Assembly: GCA_015065645.1 (NCBI GenBank)
Contig: SVPW01000006.1
Span: 1-64,000, forward strand
DNA: 64,000 bases
Source of the DNA: Oscillospiraceae bacterium
GTDB taxonomy: Bacteria; Bacillota; Clostridia; Oscillospirales; Acutalibacteraceae
Direction: 5' to 3'
In this document: positions 44,320-53,500 of the stretch, in pieces
Position numbering within the stretch: the first letter of the stretch is position 1
How the letters are laid out: each line of letters starts with the position of its first letter
Program-made: the position numbers and the translations under genes
The notes under the pieces: generated by a model
What the model was told of the DNA's origin: nothing
Seen by the model: the letters and a program-made list of their open reading frames with translations, nothing else
Databases searched by the model: none

Positions 44320-46524
44320 TTAGTTTTTTGAGTTAAGTATATCAGATCTTATCTGAAGAACATCGGCTGCAGCAAGTGTGCCGTCCTGATCCATGTCTGC
44401 ATAGATATTATAAACTTCATTTGCAGTATTCTTCTTTACACGAACGAGGTCCTTAACGTTGATGGTATCATCGCCGTTAGCATCGCCTAAATAATCAGCA
44501 TAATTATCAACTGCAAAGCTCTTTGCAAAATTGAAGTCATTAGTATCTGTATAAACGAGCATACGCTTATTGGATGAGAATTCCTTATAGCTTCCAACTG
44601 CTGCGTTAGAAGGATTCCAGATGCCTGTTGTAGCATCTTCGGACCAACCGTAGCCGCCCATCTTAAAGTCGCCGTTTATGATAAGGTTTGCACCAACCTT
44701 ACCGTCAGTAACCTTTCTAAGTTCAAAGTTGGTATACTTAACAAGGTTTACGGCACCATCCTTCATGGCAAAACCAACCTTTACAGGAACCATACCTGTG
44801 GTGTCATAATTGCCCGTTGCAAGGGTGCTCATATCAACGGTATAGGTATATTTCTTATAACGGGTATCAACAGTAACACCCTCGGTAGCGGGGGTAAGGT
44901 CTATTCTTGTACCGCCGCTTGCTGTACGGTACATAAATGCAAGAGGCTCAGCGGTAATATTGCCGTCATACATAGCAGAGAACTGATATGTAGCTGTGGG
45001 ATCAACCCAAAGGATCTGACCAAACATTGTGCCGTCTTGCTTAGCGGTATTTTCTACTGCATAAGCATTAGCAACAGTATCGGTTGTGGTAACTGCAAAC
45101 TGGGTAAAGGTTGCACCGCCTGTACCGCCAACGAGAGCTGCGTTACCTGCGCCGTCAAGAATATAATCGGTTACGGTTACATCCTTAGCAGACCAGTGAT
45201 ATGTACCCTTGAAGTGCTGTAATGTAACGGTGTTTGCACCTGTTGCTTCGTCATAGCTGATAGAAGCCTTAATAGCAATATCTACAAATTCGTTCTTACC
45301 GGAACTCTTTGTCTCAAAAGAGAAGCTATTGAGAAGTACCTGGCTTACAATATCGGTCTTGGCATCATTAAGACCCTGCTTATAAAGATTTACTTGTACA
45401 TTTTGGTTGTTTGCATTAAATGCAACAGAAACATAATATCCGTATGCGGCAACTTCATTATTAGGACGATTAACCGTATTGGAGCTTATCCATACATAAG
45501 CGGTAGAAGCAACATAGGTTGCAACATCATCGGTATAGCTGTGCGGATTTTTAATAGTAGCCATTACAGACTGATTAACAGCTGCGCTCTTAACAAACTG
45601 AGCTGTGTTACGCTGGTTAGGGTTAGTACCTGCTGCTATAACAAGCTGACCGTTTGATACGGAAGCAGCAGTATTGCCATTAACGGTCATAAAATCATTT
45701 GCAAAATCAGTTGCGCTGAAATAAGATGTAGAAACAAGTGTTTTTGCAACATCGTTATCGGTGGTATAGTAGCCAAATGCCTTATAATCAGCGGTAGCCT
45801 CTCCTACAGCGCCTGCTGCATTTGCAGCAAGACCTACATGACCCTTTACCTGAAGCTCGGACTCATTATCTTCAAAGGTTTGAGTGAACATAAGGTTTGT
45901 ACCCTTATAAATTGCTACATTTACAGCAGTAGCTTTAGCAATTTCATCATAAAGAGCGCTTACACGAACGGTTACATCAAGATATAATCCGCTACCGGTA
46001 CTATATGGGTCAACGGTATTTAATTCGCCGATTTCTGTTAAGGTATAGGTATCAGTTTCATTATAATGAGCCTTATAAAGTTTTGCGGTGCAGGTACGGT
46101 TCTTATTTAAAAGCTTTACATAGTAACCTGTTGCACGGTCAGCCTGACCCTCAACCGCATTCATTCTTACCCAAATAACTGCGTTGGTGTTTGTGTCAGC
46201 ACCTGTTGCAACTGTAGCAGTTACGGTTTGATTAAGAGAAGGAACATTGTGATACCACATTGAAGCTCTAACATTATTAGCTTCTCCAATGCTCAAAACG
46301 CCATCAGCAATGGTAGCCTTTTTGTTATTGCCCCATGCAGTAAAGTTTGCCTTGAAATCTGCTTCGTTAAAGTATGAAGAAGCAAAAACCTTTGTATTTG
46401 GAGCTGCGTTTACAGCTGTTGAAGCAGTTTCCTCTGCTGATGCGAACATTGCGGGAATAGCAGAGCAAATCATAGCAAGTGCTAAAAGTAGCGACAATGC
46501 GCTTTTAATTAAGTTCTTTTTCAT
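44320..46524 (-). CDS. Secreted lectin-like/dockerin protein
   Basis: 734 residues from ATG at 46524 (MKKNLIK), after GGAGG at normal spacing. A signal peptide (~28) is followed by two ~200-residue lectin-like beta-sandwiches (SSYFNEADFKANFTAWG and TSYFSATDFANDFMTVNG openings). Next comes a module GQILWVDPTATYQFSAMYDG ending in NLIINGDFKMGGYGW, the same module that recurs in 50504-57211. A terminal dockerin (GDANGDDTINVKDLVRVKK, ADMDQDGTLAAADVLQIR) follows. It ends in LNSKN at a slippery heptamer that can lead into the beta-helix frame. It probably binds glycan outside the cell and docks to a cohesin. Confidence 0.85.
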   Translation of the reverse strand: MKKNLIKSALSLLLALAMICSAIPAMFASAEETASTAVNAAPNTKVFASSYFNEADFKANFTAWGNNKKATIADGVLSIGEANNVRASMWYHNVPSLNQTVTATVATGADTNTNAVIWVRMNAVEGQADRATGYYVKLLNKNRTCTAKLYKAHYNETDTYTLTEIGELNTVDPYSTGSGLYLDVTVRVSALYDEIAKATAVNVAIYKGTNLMFTQTFEDNESELQVKGHVGLAANAAGAVGEATADYKAFGYYTTDNDVAKTLVSTSYFSATDFANDFMTVNGNTAASVSNGQLVIAAGTNPNQRNTAQFVKSAAVNQSVMATIKNPHSYTDDVATYVASTAYVWISSNTVNRPNNEVAAYGYYVSVAFNANNQNVQVNLYKQGLNDAKTDIVSQVLLNSFSFETKSSGKNEFVDIAIKASISYDEATGANTVTLQHFKGTYHWSAKDVTVTDYILDGAGNAALVGGTGGATFTQFAVTTTDTVANAYAVENTAKQDGTMFGQILWVDPTATYQFSAMYDGNITAEPLAFMYRTASGGTRIDLTPATEGVTVDTRYKKYTYTVDMSTLATGNYDTTGMVPVKVGFAMKDGAVNLVKYTNFELRKVTDGKVGANLIINGDFKMGGYGWSEDATTGIWNPSNAAVGSYKEFSSNKRMLVYTDTNDFNFAKSFAVDNYADYLGDANGDDTINVKDLVRVKKNTANEVYNIYADMDQDGTLAAADVLQIRSDILNSKN
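44323..44329 (-). promoter_or_regulatory. Slippery heptamer A AAA AAC before a stop codon (candidate -1 frameshift site)
   Basis: In the frame of 44320-46524 the end reads TCA AAA AAC TAA, so the heptamer is in the correct X XXY YYZ phase. Slipping back one base gives CTA ATA AAG CCG, which is the frame of the beta-helix gene. The stop is immediately 3' of the site. A short hairpin (TCAGAT/ATCTGA) lies a few bases 5'. Downstream only a weak stem is visible. Confidence 0.5.
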
Positions 46525-46529
46525 TTTTA

Positions 46530-46592
46530 TTACCTCCAATAATATTTTTTGCCATTGGATGTTTGCGTATGGAATTGGGTTAACTGATCCAT
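46530..46592 (-). CDS. Possible 20-codon leader peptide
   Basis: AAGGAGGTGAA lies directly before ATG at 46592, inside the last codons of the upstream beta-helix gene in another frame. The frame runs 20 codons and its stop (TAA) lies on the GGAGG site of 44320-46524. Ribosomes on it would reach that site, so coupling is possible. Spacing from GGAGG to ATG is only 4 bases, and chance is a real alternative. Confidence 0.25.
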   Translation of the reverse strand: MDQLTQFHTQTSNGKKYYWR

Positions 46593-48112
46593 TTCACCTC
46601 CTTAGGTGAAGAATCAATTTGAGATACAATGGAACTAAATTCCGATTGGTTGGTGGCACTTAACCAGCCATACCCCGGCATAGACAAAATATCCTTTGTT
46701 TTGCCGGCTCCCTGATAATAAGTGTTTCCACTTAAATTGATATCAGGCTCTTTTGGAGAATCGCCATGATAGCCCCATATAATTAAAGCGTGTGTTGAAA
46801 GATCAAAAATATTATTACAAACATTCATACTTGAAATGAAATATTGATACTGTGCTCCTCCCGCTATGTGGCAGGTAACAGAGGGATTATAACGCTGGTC
46901 TCCCCAACCGTAGCCTGCAAAACGGCAGATATTTCCCGAAATTTCTATATTTCTCATATCACCGTCAGGTTTGGTATGATAGCTTTCACGCTTTTGGTTC
47001 CACAGCTCTATTGACATACTGTGATATTCAAGCAGATTGTTTATAAACTTAACATTATCGTAAACGGCATAGTAGCTTCCCTGGAATGTTATACCTGTAT
47101 CATAGCACTGATATACCCAACAGTTTTCAACCGTTGTATTTGAAGCATTATCCCAGAACTGTATTCCGTTTCCGTAGCGGCCTGTAAGACCTGCTGTCAT
47201 ATATGAACCGCCTATCCAACCGATTTCGCAGTTAGTAACGGTTATATTATCATGGAATCCTATTGCCTGAACGCCGAAGTTTCCGGCATATTTCATACAG
47301 ATGTTATCAATAGTAACATCCGAAATTTCGCTGTTAATGGTAAAAATAGCACATTTTGTACCGATTTCAATATCCTTATAAACCTGATTAGGTCTACCCT
47401 TATCAAGATATAAATAAAGAATATTATCAGTAGAATTATGATAGAAATCGCCGTTTTTGGTAAGAGTAAGAAGTCCCGGTTGCTTATAACCTACTGCTTC
47501 ACCGTGGTTAAATACTACTATACCCGCATCAAGAAGCGGAAGGCTTAATTTCCATACATTTTTCTTTTTAGACGGTTGCCAATAACCTGCTTTTGAATAG
47601 TTTTGCGGCGAGCCGTAAAGCGCAGGCTTATCACCCTTACCGTAAGCACCATAGCTCACGCCCTCTTTACAGAAAATCTGTGAAGAAAGGCGGAATACGC
47701 AACCGCGCTCAAAAAGTACCGCATCTCCCTTTTTCATATTCCATGCGTTAAGAGATATAGCATCTGTTGTTGCCCAAGCGGTTTCAGGAGTAAGACCGTC
47801 ATTTTCATCATTGCCGTTTTTAGAGGAAACATAATACTTTGTACCGGTTATATTAAGATTATCCTCGGAATTAAGTATTTTGCTTCTCATTGCCTCTGCC
47901 TGCTCGTCAGATTGACCCGACATCGGACGCATAATATTTGCAGTATTACCTTCAGGCACTATTTCATTTGCCATAAGGTTAACCGATTGGATTTTATCTG
48001 CGGAATCCCCCGATACATCAACTTCCTTTACCGTATCGGGTTCATACACGCACGAACAAAGCATAAGCATACATATAATCAGCGAAATAAGCGATAATAA
48101 TAACTTACGCAT
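46580..48112 (-). CDS. Parallel beta-helix lipoprotein
   Basis: 510 residues. The lipobox MLCSC (Cys21) marks it as a membrane-tethered lipoprotein. A linker (~22-85) ends AEAMRSKILNSEDN, resembling the N-terminus of 41191-42684. The beta-helix then starts KYYVSSKNGNDENDGLTPE, with YGNGIQFWDNASNTTVENCW and VYQCYDTGITFQGS in the centre. The three beta-helix paralogs here thus differ in location: lipid-anchored, signal-less, and possibly fused to a dockerin protein. A surface lyase or glycosidase is inferred. A GAGGAG site precedes the start. Confidence 0.75.
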   Translation of the reverse strand: MRKLLLSLISLIICMLMLCSCVYEPDTVKEVDVSGDSADKIQSVNLMANEIVPEGNTANIMRPMSGQSDEQAEAMRSKILNSEDNLNITGTKYYVSSKNGNDENDGLTPETAWATTDAISLNAWNMKKGDAVLFERGCVFRLSSQIFCKEGVSYGAYGKGDKPALYGSPQNYSKAGYWQPSKKKNVWKLSLPLLDAGIVVFNHGEAVGYKQPGLLTLTKNGDFYHNSTDNILYLYLDKGRPNQVYKDIEIGTKCAIFTINSEISDVTIDNICMKYAGNFGVQAIGFHDNITVTNCEIGWIGGSYMTAGLTGRYGNGIQFWDNASNTTVENCWVYQCYDTGITFQGSYYAVYDNVKFINNLLEYHSMSIELWNQKRESYHTKPDGDMRNIEISGNICRFAGYGWGDQRYNPSVTCHIAGGAQYQYFISSMNVCNNIFDLSTHALIIWGYHGDSPKEPDINLSGNTYYQGAGKTKDILSMPGYGWLSATNQSEFSSIVSQIDSSPKEVKWIS

Positions 48113-48128
48113 TTATAACTCCTCTGAT

Positions 48129-49472
48129 TTAATCTAATTTTGTGATCATTCCGTTGGCATTATCAACTGCTGCCTTTACAATGTTTGCATTCTCATCAAT
48201 TCTTGTCCTAATCTGAACCGACTTTGCATTAACAAGTCTTGCATTAAGATGTATACCGCCAATACCTACATCCTCGGTAATAAGCTCGGTATCATAGTTT
48301 ACAAATATCTTGTCTGCCTTCATAAGACTCTCATAAACATCAAGGATTGTGGGATCTGCAAAGAAGGTCTTTTTATCATAGTTATCACCGTCAAGATAAT
48401 AACGCAAGAAATACGGTGAAAGATTTCCGTTGGGTGCACCCTCGGGAATACCGTAAGCCTCAACCTCAGACCAGATAACTGCGTCTGTACCGCCCTCAAC
48501 TGTCGGAAGCGGAACAATTGCTACAGAGCCTGTGGATTTGAGTGACTGGAAGTAGTAATGTGTACGGCGAACACCTATGGGAGACTCTGTAAAGAAGAGT
48601 ACCTTGCCGTTTTCAAAGTTATTACGGTCAAAACGGATATTGTTTGTAATTCCCTTTTCAACCAATGTTGTCATAGTCTGCCAGCCCTTAAGCAGATTAC
48701 CGTCATCGGTATTGGCAACAAACTTGTCGCCTTCACGCTTGATAAGAGCAGAACCGTAAACGTCAGCCGCATCTGCCCAACGGTAGGAAGTCCAAGCGGT
48801 AGCATTATCGCCTGCTTCATCAGCATAGATTTCGCAAATTTCCTCAAACTTTGCCCATGTCCACTGACCGTTCTTCCAAAGGGTATACGGATCTTCAAGG
48901 TCATACTTGCTTATAAGTTTTTTATTGTAGATAAGGCAACGGGGCTGCTGGAGAAGAGTGTTTCTCATATTGGTTGCGTAGGTTTTACCGCCAAAGGTGT
49001 AAATATCCATTATACGGCTGTCCCAATCAGCACTCTTGAAATCAAAATCAAAGCTGTCAAGCGGCTGAAGAACCTGCAAAACGCCCAAATTAGTACCGGC
49101 TAATCTTACAATATCGGGAGCATCATTAGATGCAACGCGGGCAACTACTTTGGTGAAATAGTCCGCCATTGTACCGCCGGACTTATTCCATTCAACCTTA
49201 ATTCCTGTTTCTTTTGTGAAGTTTTCAACTACTGCGGGAGCTCCTGTTACATCGGAAAGGTCATTCCATGTAAATACCTCAATGCTCTTGCCGGAAGCAT
49301 CAGCGGGAAGCTTTGCTTTAATTTCATTCCAGCCCTGGCTGTTTGAATTTACGGCACCGCCTTTGTCGGCAGTATCTGTTTTGTCATCACCCGAGCCGCC
49401 ACATGCTGCAAGGGACAATGTCATTGCCAAAGCCAACAAAATACTGATTATTTTAATTGCTTTAGATTTCAT
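48129..49472 (-). CDS. ABC transporter solute-binding lipoprotein, cassette B
   Basis: 447 residues with lipobox SLAACG (Cys24) and AAGGAGG before the start. Family 1 features are SIEVFTWNDLSDVTG, VVENFTKETGIKVEW, APDIVRLAGTNLGVLQ, TYATNMRNTLLQQPRCLIYN, PYTLWKNGQWTWAKFEEIC and EAYGIPEGAPNG. It lies directly after the pair 1 MalG-like permease of cassette B and so is probably the binding protein for permeases 57237 and 49501. Ligand unknown, presumably an oligosaccharide. Confidence 0.92.
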   Translation of the reverse strand: MKSKAIKIISILLALAMTLSLAACGGSGDDKTDTADKGGAVNSNSQGWNEIKAKLPADASGKSIEVFTWNDLSDVTGAPAVVENFTKETGIKVEWNKSGGTMADYFTKVVARVASNDAPDIVRLAGTNLGVLQVLQPLDSFDFDFKSADWDSRIMDIYTFGGKTYATNMRNTLLQQPRCLIYNKKLISKYDLEDPYTLWKNGQWTWAKFEEICEIYADEAGDNATAWTSYRWADAADVYGSALIKREGDKFVANTDDGNLLKGWQTMTTLVEKGITNNIRFDRNNFENGKVLFFTESPIGVRRTHYYFQSLKSTGSVAIVPLPTVEGGTDAVIWSEVEAYGIPEGAPNGNLSPYFLRYYLDGDNYDKKTFFADPTILDVYESLMKADKIFVNYDTELITEDVGIGGIHLNARLVNAKSVQIRTRIDENANIVKAAVDNANGMITKLD

Positions 49473-49500
49473 AATAAAATCCTCCTTAGATTTTAATGTT

Positions 49501-50442
49501 TTATCCTACAATACCGCTGTTTGCAATACTTGCAATAAAGCGACGTTGTAAAACCAAATAGAAAATTATCAGCGGTAAAACCATCATAAGGCATGCCGCC
49601 ATTATTGCGGGACCTAAAACGATTTTTGCCGATTCTGCACCCTGAAGTGCATTTGTTAAAAGTGAATCAACACTTGCAAGCTGTACACTTAAAGGATATT
49701 CCTTTGTAAGGTACATCTGTGCCAAATAATAATCATTCCAATGCCATACAACCGAGAACATCGTAACGGTAACTATCGGCACGGTTGACGACGGAATTAT
49801 TACCTTTATAAAGGTCTTTATAGGACCTGCACCATCTATCCAGGCGGCTTCCTCAAATTCCTTGGGAAGACCTTGGAAGAACTGCTTATAAATATAGATA
49901 AACAATCCGCCTTTAAGACCTACCGCAAATATTGACGGCAACCACATAACCCACGGAGAGTCAAGCACGTTAAGACGAAGCTCTGCACCGAAAATACCGC
50001 CTATAAGCTTTAATATTCCCAATATATCAAGACGAGTAAAGTTGATATAGCTTGGAATTATTATCATCGTGGTAGGAACTAAAATGGTAAGCAGCATCAT
50101 ACCGTTTAACAGTCTTTTCCCCTTAAAATTGAAACGGGCAAGACCGTAAGCCGCTACCGCACAGGAAATAATTTCAAACACCGCAGATAACATTTCGTAA
50201 ATCAAAGTGCTTATAAACGAATTTCCAAAATCCATTGCCTCAAATGCTAAACTGAAATTTGAAAAAATAGGAGTTTTAGGTATCCATTCAACCGTTGGGT
50301 CAAAAAAATCACGTGCTCCCTGCAATGAGCTTGAAATCATAAATATAAGCGGATACAGCAATATATAACTGAACGCCAAAAGGAATGTATAACGTGCAAG
50401 ATTGGCAACGATTTTCCCTGCACGTACTTTTGCTTTTTTCAA
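49501..50442 (-). CDS. Carbohydrate ABC transporter permease (MalG-like), pair 1 of cassette B
   Basis: 313 residues, starting at TTG (50442) six bases after GGAGG. Membrane segments and the EAA loop EEAAWIDGAGPIKTFIKVII identify a MalG-type subunit. It is closely paralogous to 9826-10794; both end in a similar RRFIAS/RKFIAS...GIVG tail. Its MalF partner is 57237-58148, separated from it by the 6.7-kb surface protein gene, an unusual split of a permease pair. Confidence 0.9.
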   Translation of the reverse strand: MKKAKVRAGKIVANLARYTFLLAFSYILLYPLIFMISSSLQGARDFFDPTVEWIPKTPIFSNFSLAFEAMDFGNSFISTLIYEMLSAVFEIISCAVAAYGLARFNFKGKRLLNGMMLLTILVPTTMIIIPSYINFTRLDILGILKLIGGIFGAELRLNVLDSPWVMWLPSIFAVGLKGGLFIYIYKQFFQGLPKEFEEAAWIDGAGPIKTFIKVIIPSSTVPIVTVTMFSVVWHWNDYYLAQMYLTKEYPLSVQLASVDSLLTNALQGAESAKIVLGPAIMAACLMMVLPLIIFYLVLQRRFIASIANSGIVG

Positions 50443-50462
50443 ATATATCCTCCTTTCAGATA

Positions 50463-50492
50463 AAGCGGTAAATTTTTTGTGATTTACCGCTT
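50463..50492 (-). other. Intercistronic hairpin, 11-bp perfect stem
   Basis: AAGCGGTAAAT (50463-50473) pairs perfectly with ATTTACCGCTT (50482-50492) around an 8-base loop. It lies between the giant surface protein gene and the permease gene. No real U-run follows. Confidence 0.6.
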
Positions 50493-50503
50493 ATTCAATT
50501 CAA

Positions 50504-53500
50504 TCAGTTAGTCTGTTTACGCTTTTTTCTAACCAAAATAACAATCACGAATACAATACCTGCTGCAACAACTACTATACCGCCGTAAAGTGCTAATGTT
50601 AACGGAACATTAACTTTACCTTTAACAACAACCTTTTTAACGGTATCGGTAACGGTGTTATTGTCATTTTTATCAGCCATTACCTCATCGTCCTCACCGA
50701 AACTCAAGAACCAATCTCCGTCATCCCACAAAGCATCGTTTGTATCATTAACGAAAATTGTTTCGTCAAGCGGTAATAGTTGTGCAATGGTATAGCCACT
50801 TGTCCAGAAAATACCTTTTTCGTTTACAGGGGTGATACCGAAGCCGAAGGTTACAATCCATTTATAGAAGCCATCCTTAAAGTCAGCATTTTCAAACAGG
50901 TTTGTTTCCGTACCCACTTTTCTGAAGCAAAGATCGGTAAAGTAGCATATAGGCTCAAACTCACCTGTTGATATACCTATAAATACCGGAGATTTTCCTG
51001 TAGAATCCAACCATGCTTCACTTGGTACTTTAAAGGTAAGGGTTGTTCTGCAGTTAGGATCATCCATAGTTTCTTCAAAAGATGCAACCTTGCGTATTGC
51101 GATGAAATATGCCTGTCTGTCCTTATAACCCTTTGCTGTAATCTCTTCGTCCGTAATAAACGGATTATCGGTATAGTAAAGTATAGTAGGTTTAACCGAG
51201 TTCTGACGGATGTATTTAAAGCGCATTGTAAATTCATATTCCGTTTTTGTTTCAAGCGATATTATCTGACCGATTTTACCGTAGGTAGAGGTTACGGTTT
51301 CGGGAATATGAAGCATATACTTGCCTTTATATGTGGAATAATCCACATCAGACGGAATATCAGGTACAATGAGCGTATTATCGTCAAGCTTAAGCTTTTT
51401 AGCATCATAAGGTAAAAGCTCAACATCGTTACCCGGACGAACAAACTCGTCAACAGCAACAACTATGCTTGATTTAATACTGTTATAGAAGTAGTTGCTG
51501 TTTATCATCCATCCGTAGAAGCCCTGTTTGAAATCAGCATTTACGAAAAGATTATTCTTATTAGCGTCATTCTTCTCGTATAAATCGAAATCATAGAAAT
51601 AGCAGTTATTACCCGGCTCACCCGTTGAGAAGCCTACAAATACTGTTGCCATTCCTGTTTGAGGATTTACATAAGCCTCCTCGGGAACGGTAAATGTATA
51701 TGTGCAACGGCTGCCATCCCTTATCATAAGCCAGCTAAACTCTTTACGCTTATCGGTGCTCGGAGAAATCTGCTCATCGGGAACTGTATGATAGAATGCT
51801 ATAGGTTCCGCCTTATTTCTCGGGTCATAACCGAAATCTACCGAGTAAACATAGGTCTTACCAACCTCAAGCTCTATCATCTGACCTACTTTTCCGTATT
51901 CATAACCTGCTTTACCTGTAAGGTGAAGCATAAATTTATCTATCTTTGAGTAATCAATATCAGTACCGTCAGATGAAGAAGCCTTGAAAATCTTATCATA
52001 CTGTGATTTAGAAAGATTACTCTTTAAATTAAGCTTATTTTGAGCGCCTACGCTTGAGCCGTAAAGTCCGGCATAATAAGCCCATTTATTAGAGGTTATA
52101 GCTTCAGACCAACCATACATACCCATTTTAAGCTCGGCGTTTGTAAGGAGGTTAAGACTGCTTCCCTCTTCTGTTAATTTTAAGTTGCTGTAACAGTAAA
52201 CATCTGCACCTTCGGTTGTAAAGCCTACGAATACCTGCGCCAATTCACCGTATCCGTCACCTTTTTTAGCAAGGGGCTGATTATTCTTTTTAGCCCAATC
52301 GTTAATACAGAATGTATAGCTTACGGTACGATAACCGTCCACATCCGAAACAGTACCTGTTGAAGATGAAATGGTTATCATTGAACCCGAAGCCGACCAA
52401 TACTTAACCGAAAGTCTTGCGTTAGCCTGACTTACACGAGCAGAGAGCGTATATGTTTTATTGGGGTCAACTGTAACCTGTTGACCTGCCATTGCAGCAA
52501 TATTTGTACTTACAGGCTTTTCAATATAGGAGTAATTATCTCTTACACCATCCGAAGAAGCGTACTCAAAACGAGTAACTTTTACAGGTGTTGTATTTCT
52601 TGCAGAGAAGCCTGCATAACCCGGAGTTTGCAATTCCTCGGTATAATCAAAGAAGGTATTTTTAAGCATTAAAGCGTATGTACCGTCTTTTTTACCTGCA
52701 GGATATTTATAGGTGGTTACGGTAATTTTTGTAGGTGCTGTACCCTCAACTGCAATTTCCATACGGAATGTACGGTTATCGGTATGAGTGCCGCAGGTAC
52801 CTATCAAGGTATCGGTTCCGTCAGAAGTGCGTTTGTAAAGTGTGGGTGTGGCACCGTTCGCAAATACATAGTAACCAGAAACGGTTGACAAATCGTTCTT
52901 ATCCGCAAGAACAGCTCTTGCCCAAACAACCGGTGAAACACCGCTTGTAGCAGAGTAATCAAGCGCTACAACCTGATTTGTATGTGCTTCGCCGTAAAGC
53001 GAGAGGCTTTCATAATGCTTTGATGTTCCGTTTACGGTAATATTATCAGCATTAGGTGTAGCCGCACCGTTAGTTTGCCATTTGCCGTTATAACCGTTTA
53101 CAAAATCGGAAGAAAGTGAATAATCAAGGTTTGCATTGGTGTTTTCAAGTACAGGACGGTCGCTTACTACATCATCTCCGCCTTCACCTTCGCCGCCGTC
53201 ACCGGAACCGCCTTCGCCGCCGCCTTGGTTACCGTTATCGGGATCTTCTTCCTCGCCAAAATCAACATCGCCAACGGCGAATAATGATTTGTATGTATCA
53301 ACACTTGGATTTACAAGGCTTACCCTTGAACTTGGGCTATTGGTATCACCCTCAAAGGAAGAACGGATTGCAAGGAAGGTTTCGTTTGCTTCATCACTCC
53401 AGCCATAAAGACCTAATTTAAGATCTCCGTTTATAAGAAGATTTTTCTTATCTGCGTCATTCTTTTCATACAGAGTCATTTCAGCATAGCCCATCTGGGT

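Noticed and set aside
48558-49103. Plus-strand 181-codon frame
   Set aside because: It is antisense to the solute-binding lipoprotein, which has clear family motifs.
53116-53421. Frames over the acidic linker
   Set aside because: These repetitive plus-strand frames reflect the Gly/Asp/Glu-rich linker of the giant protein read in reverse.
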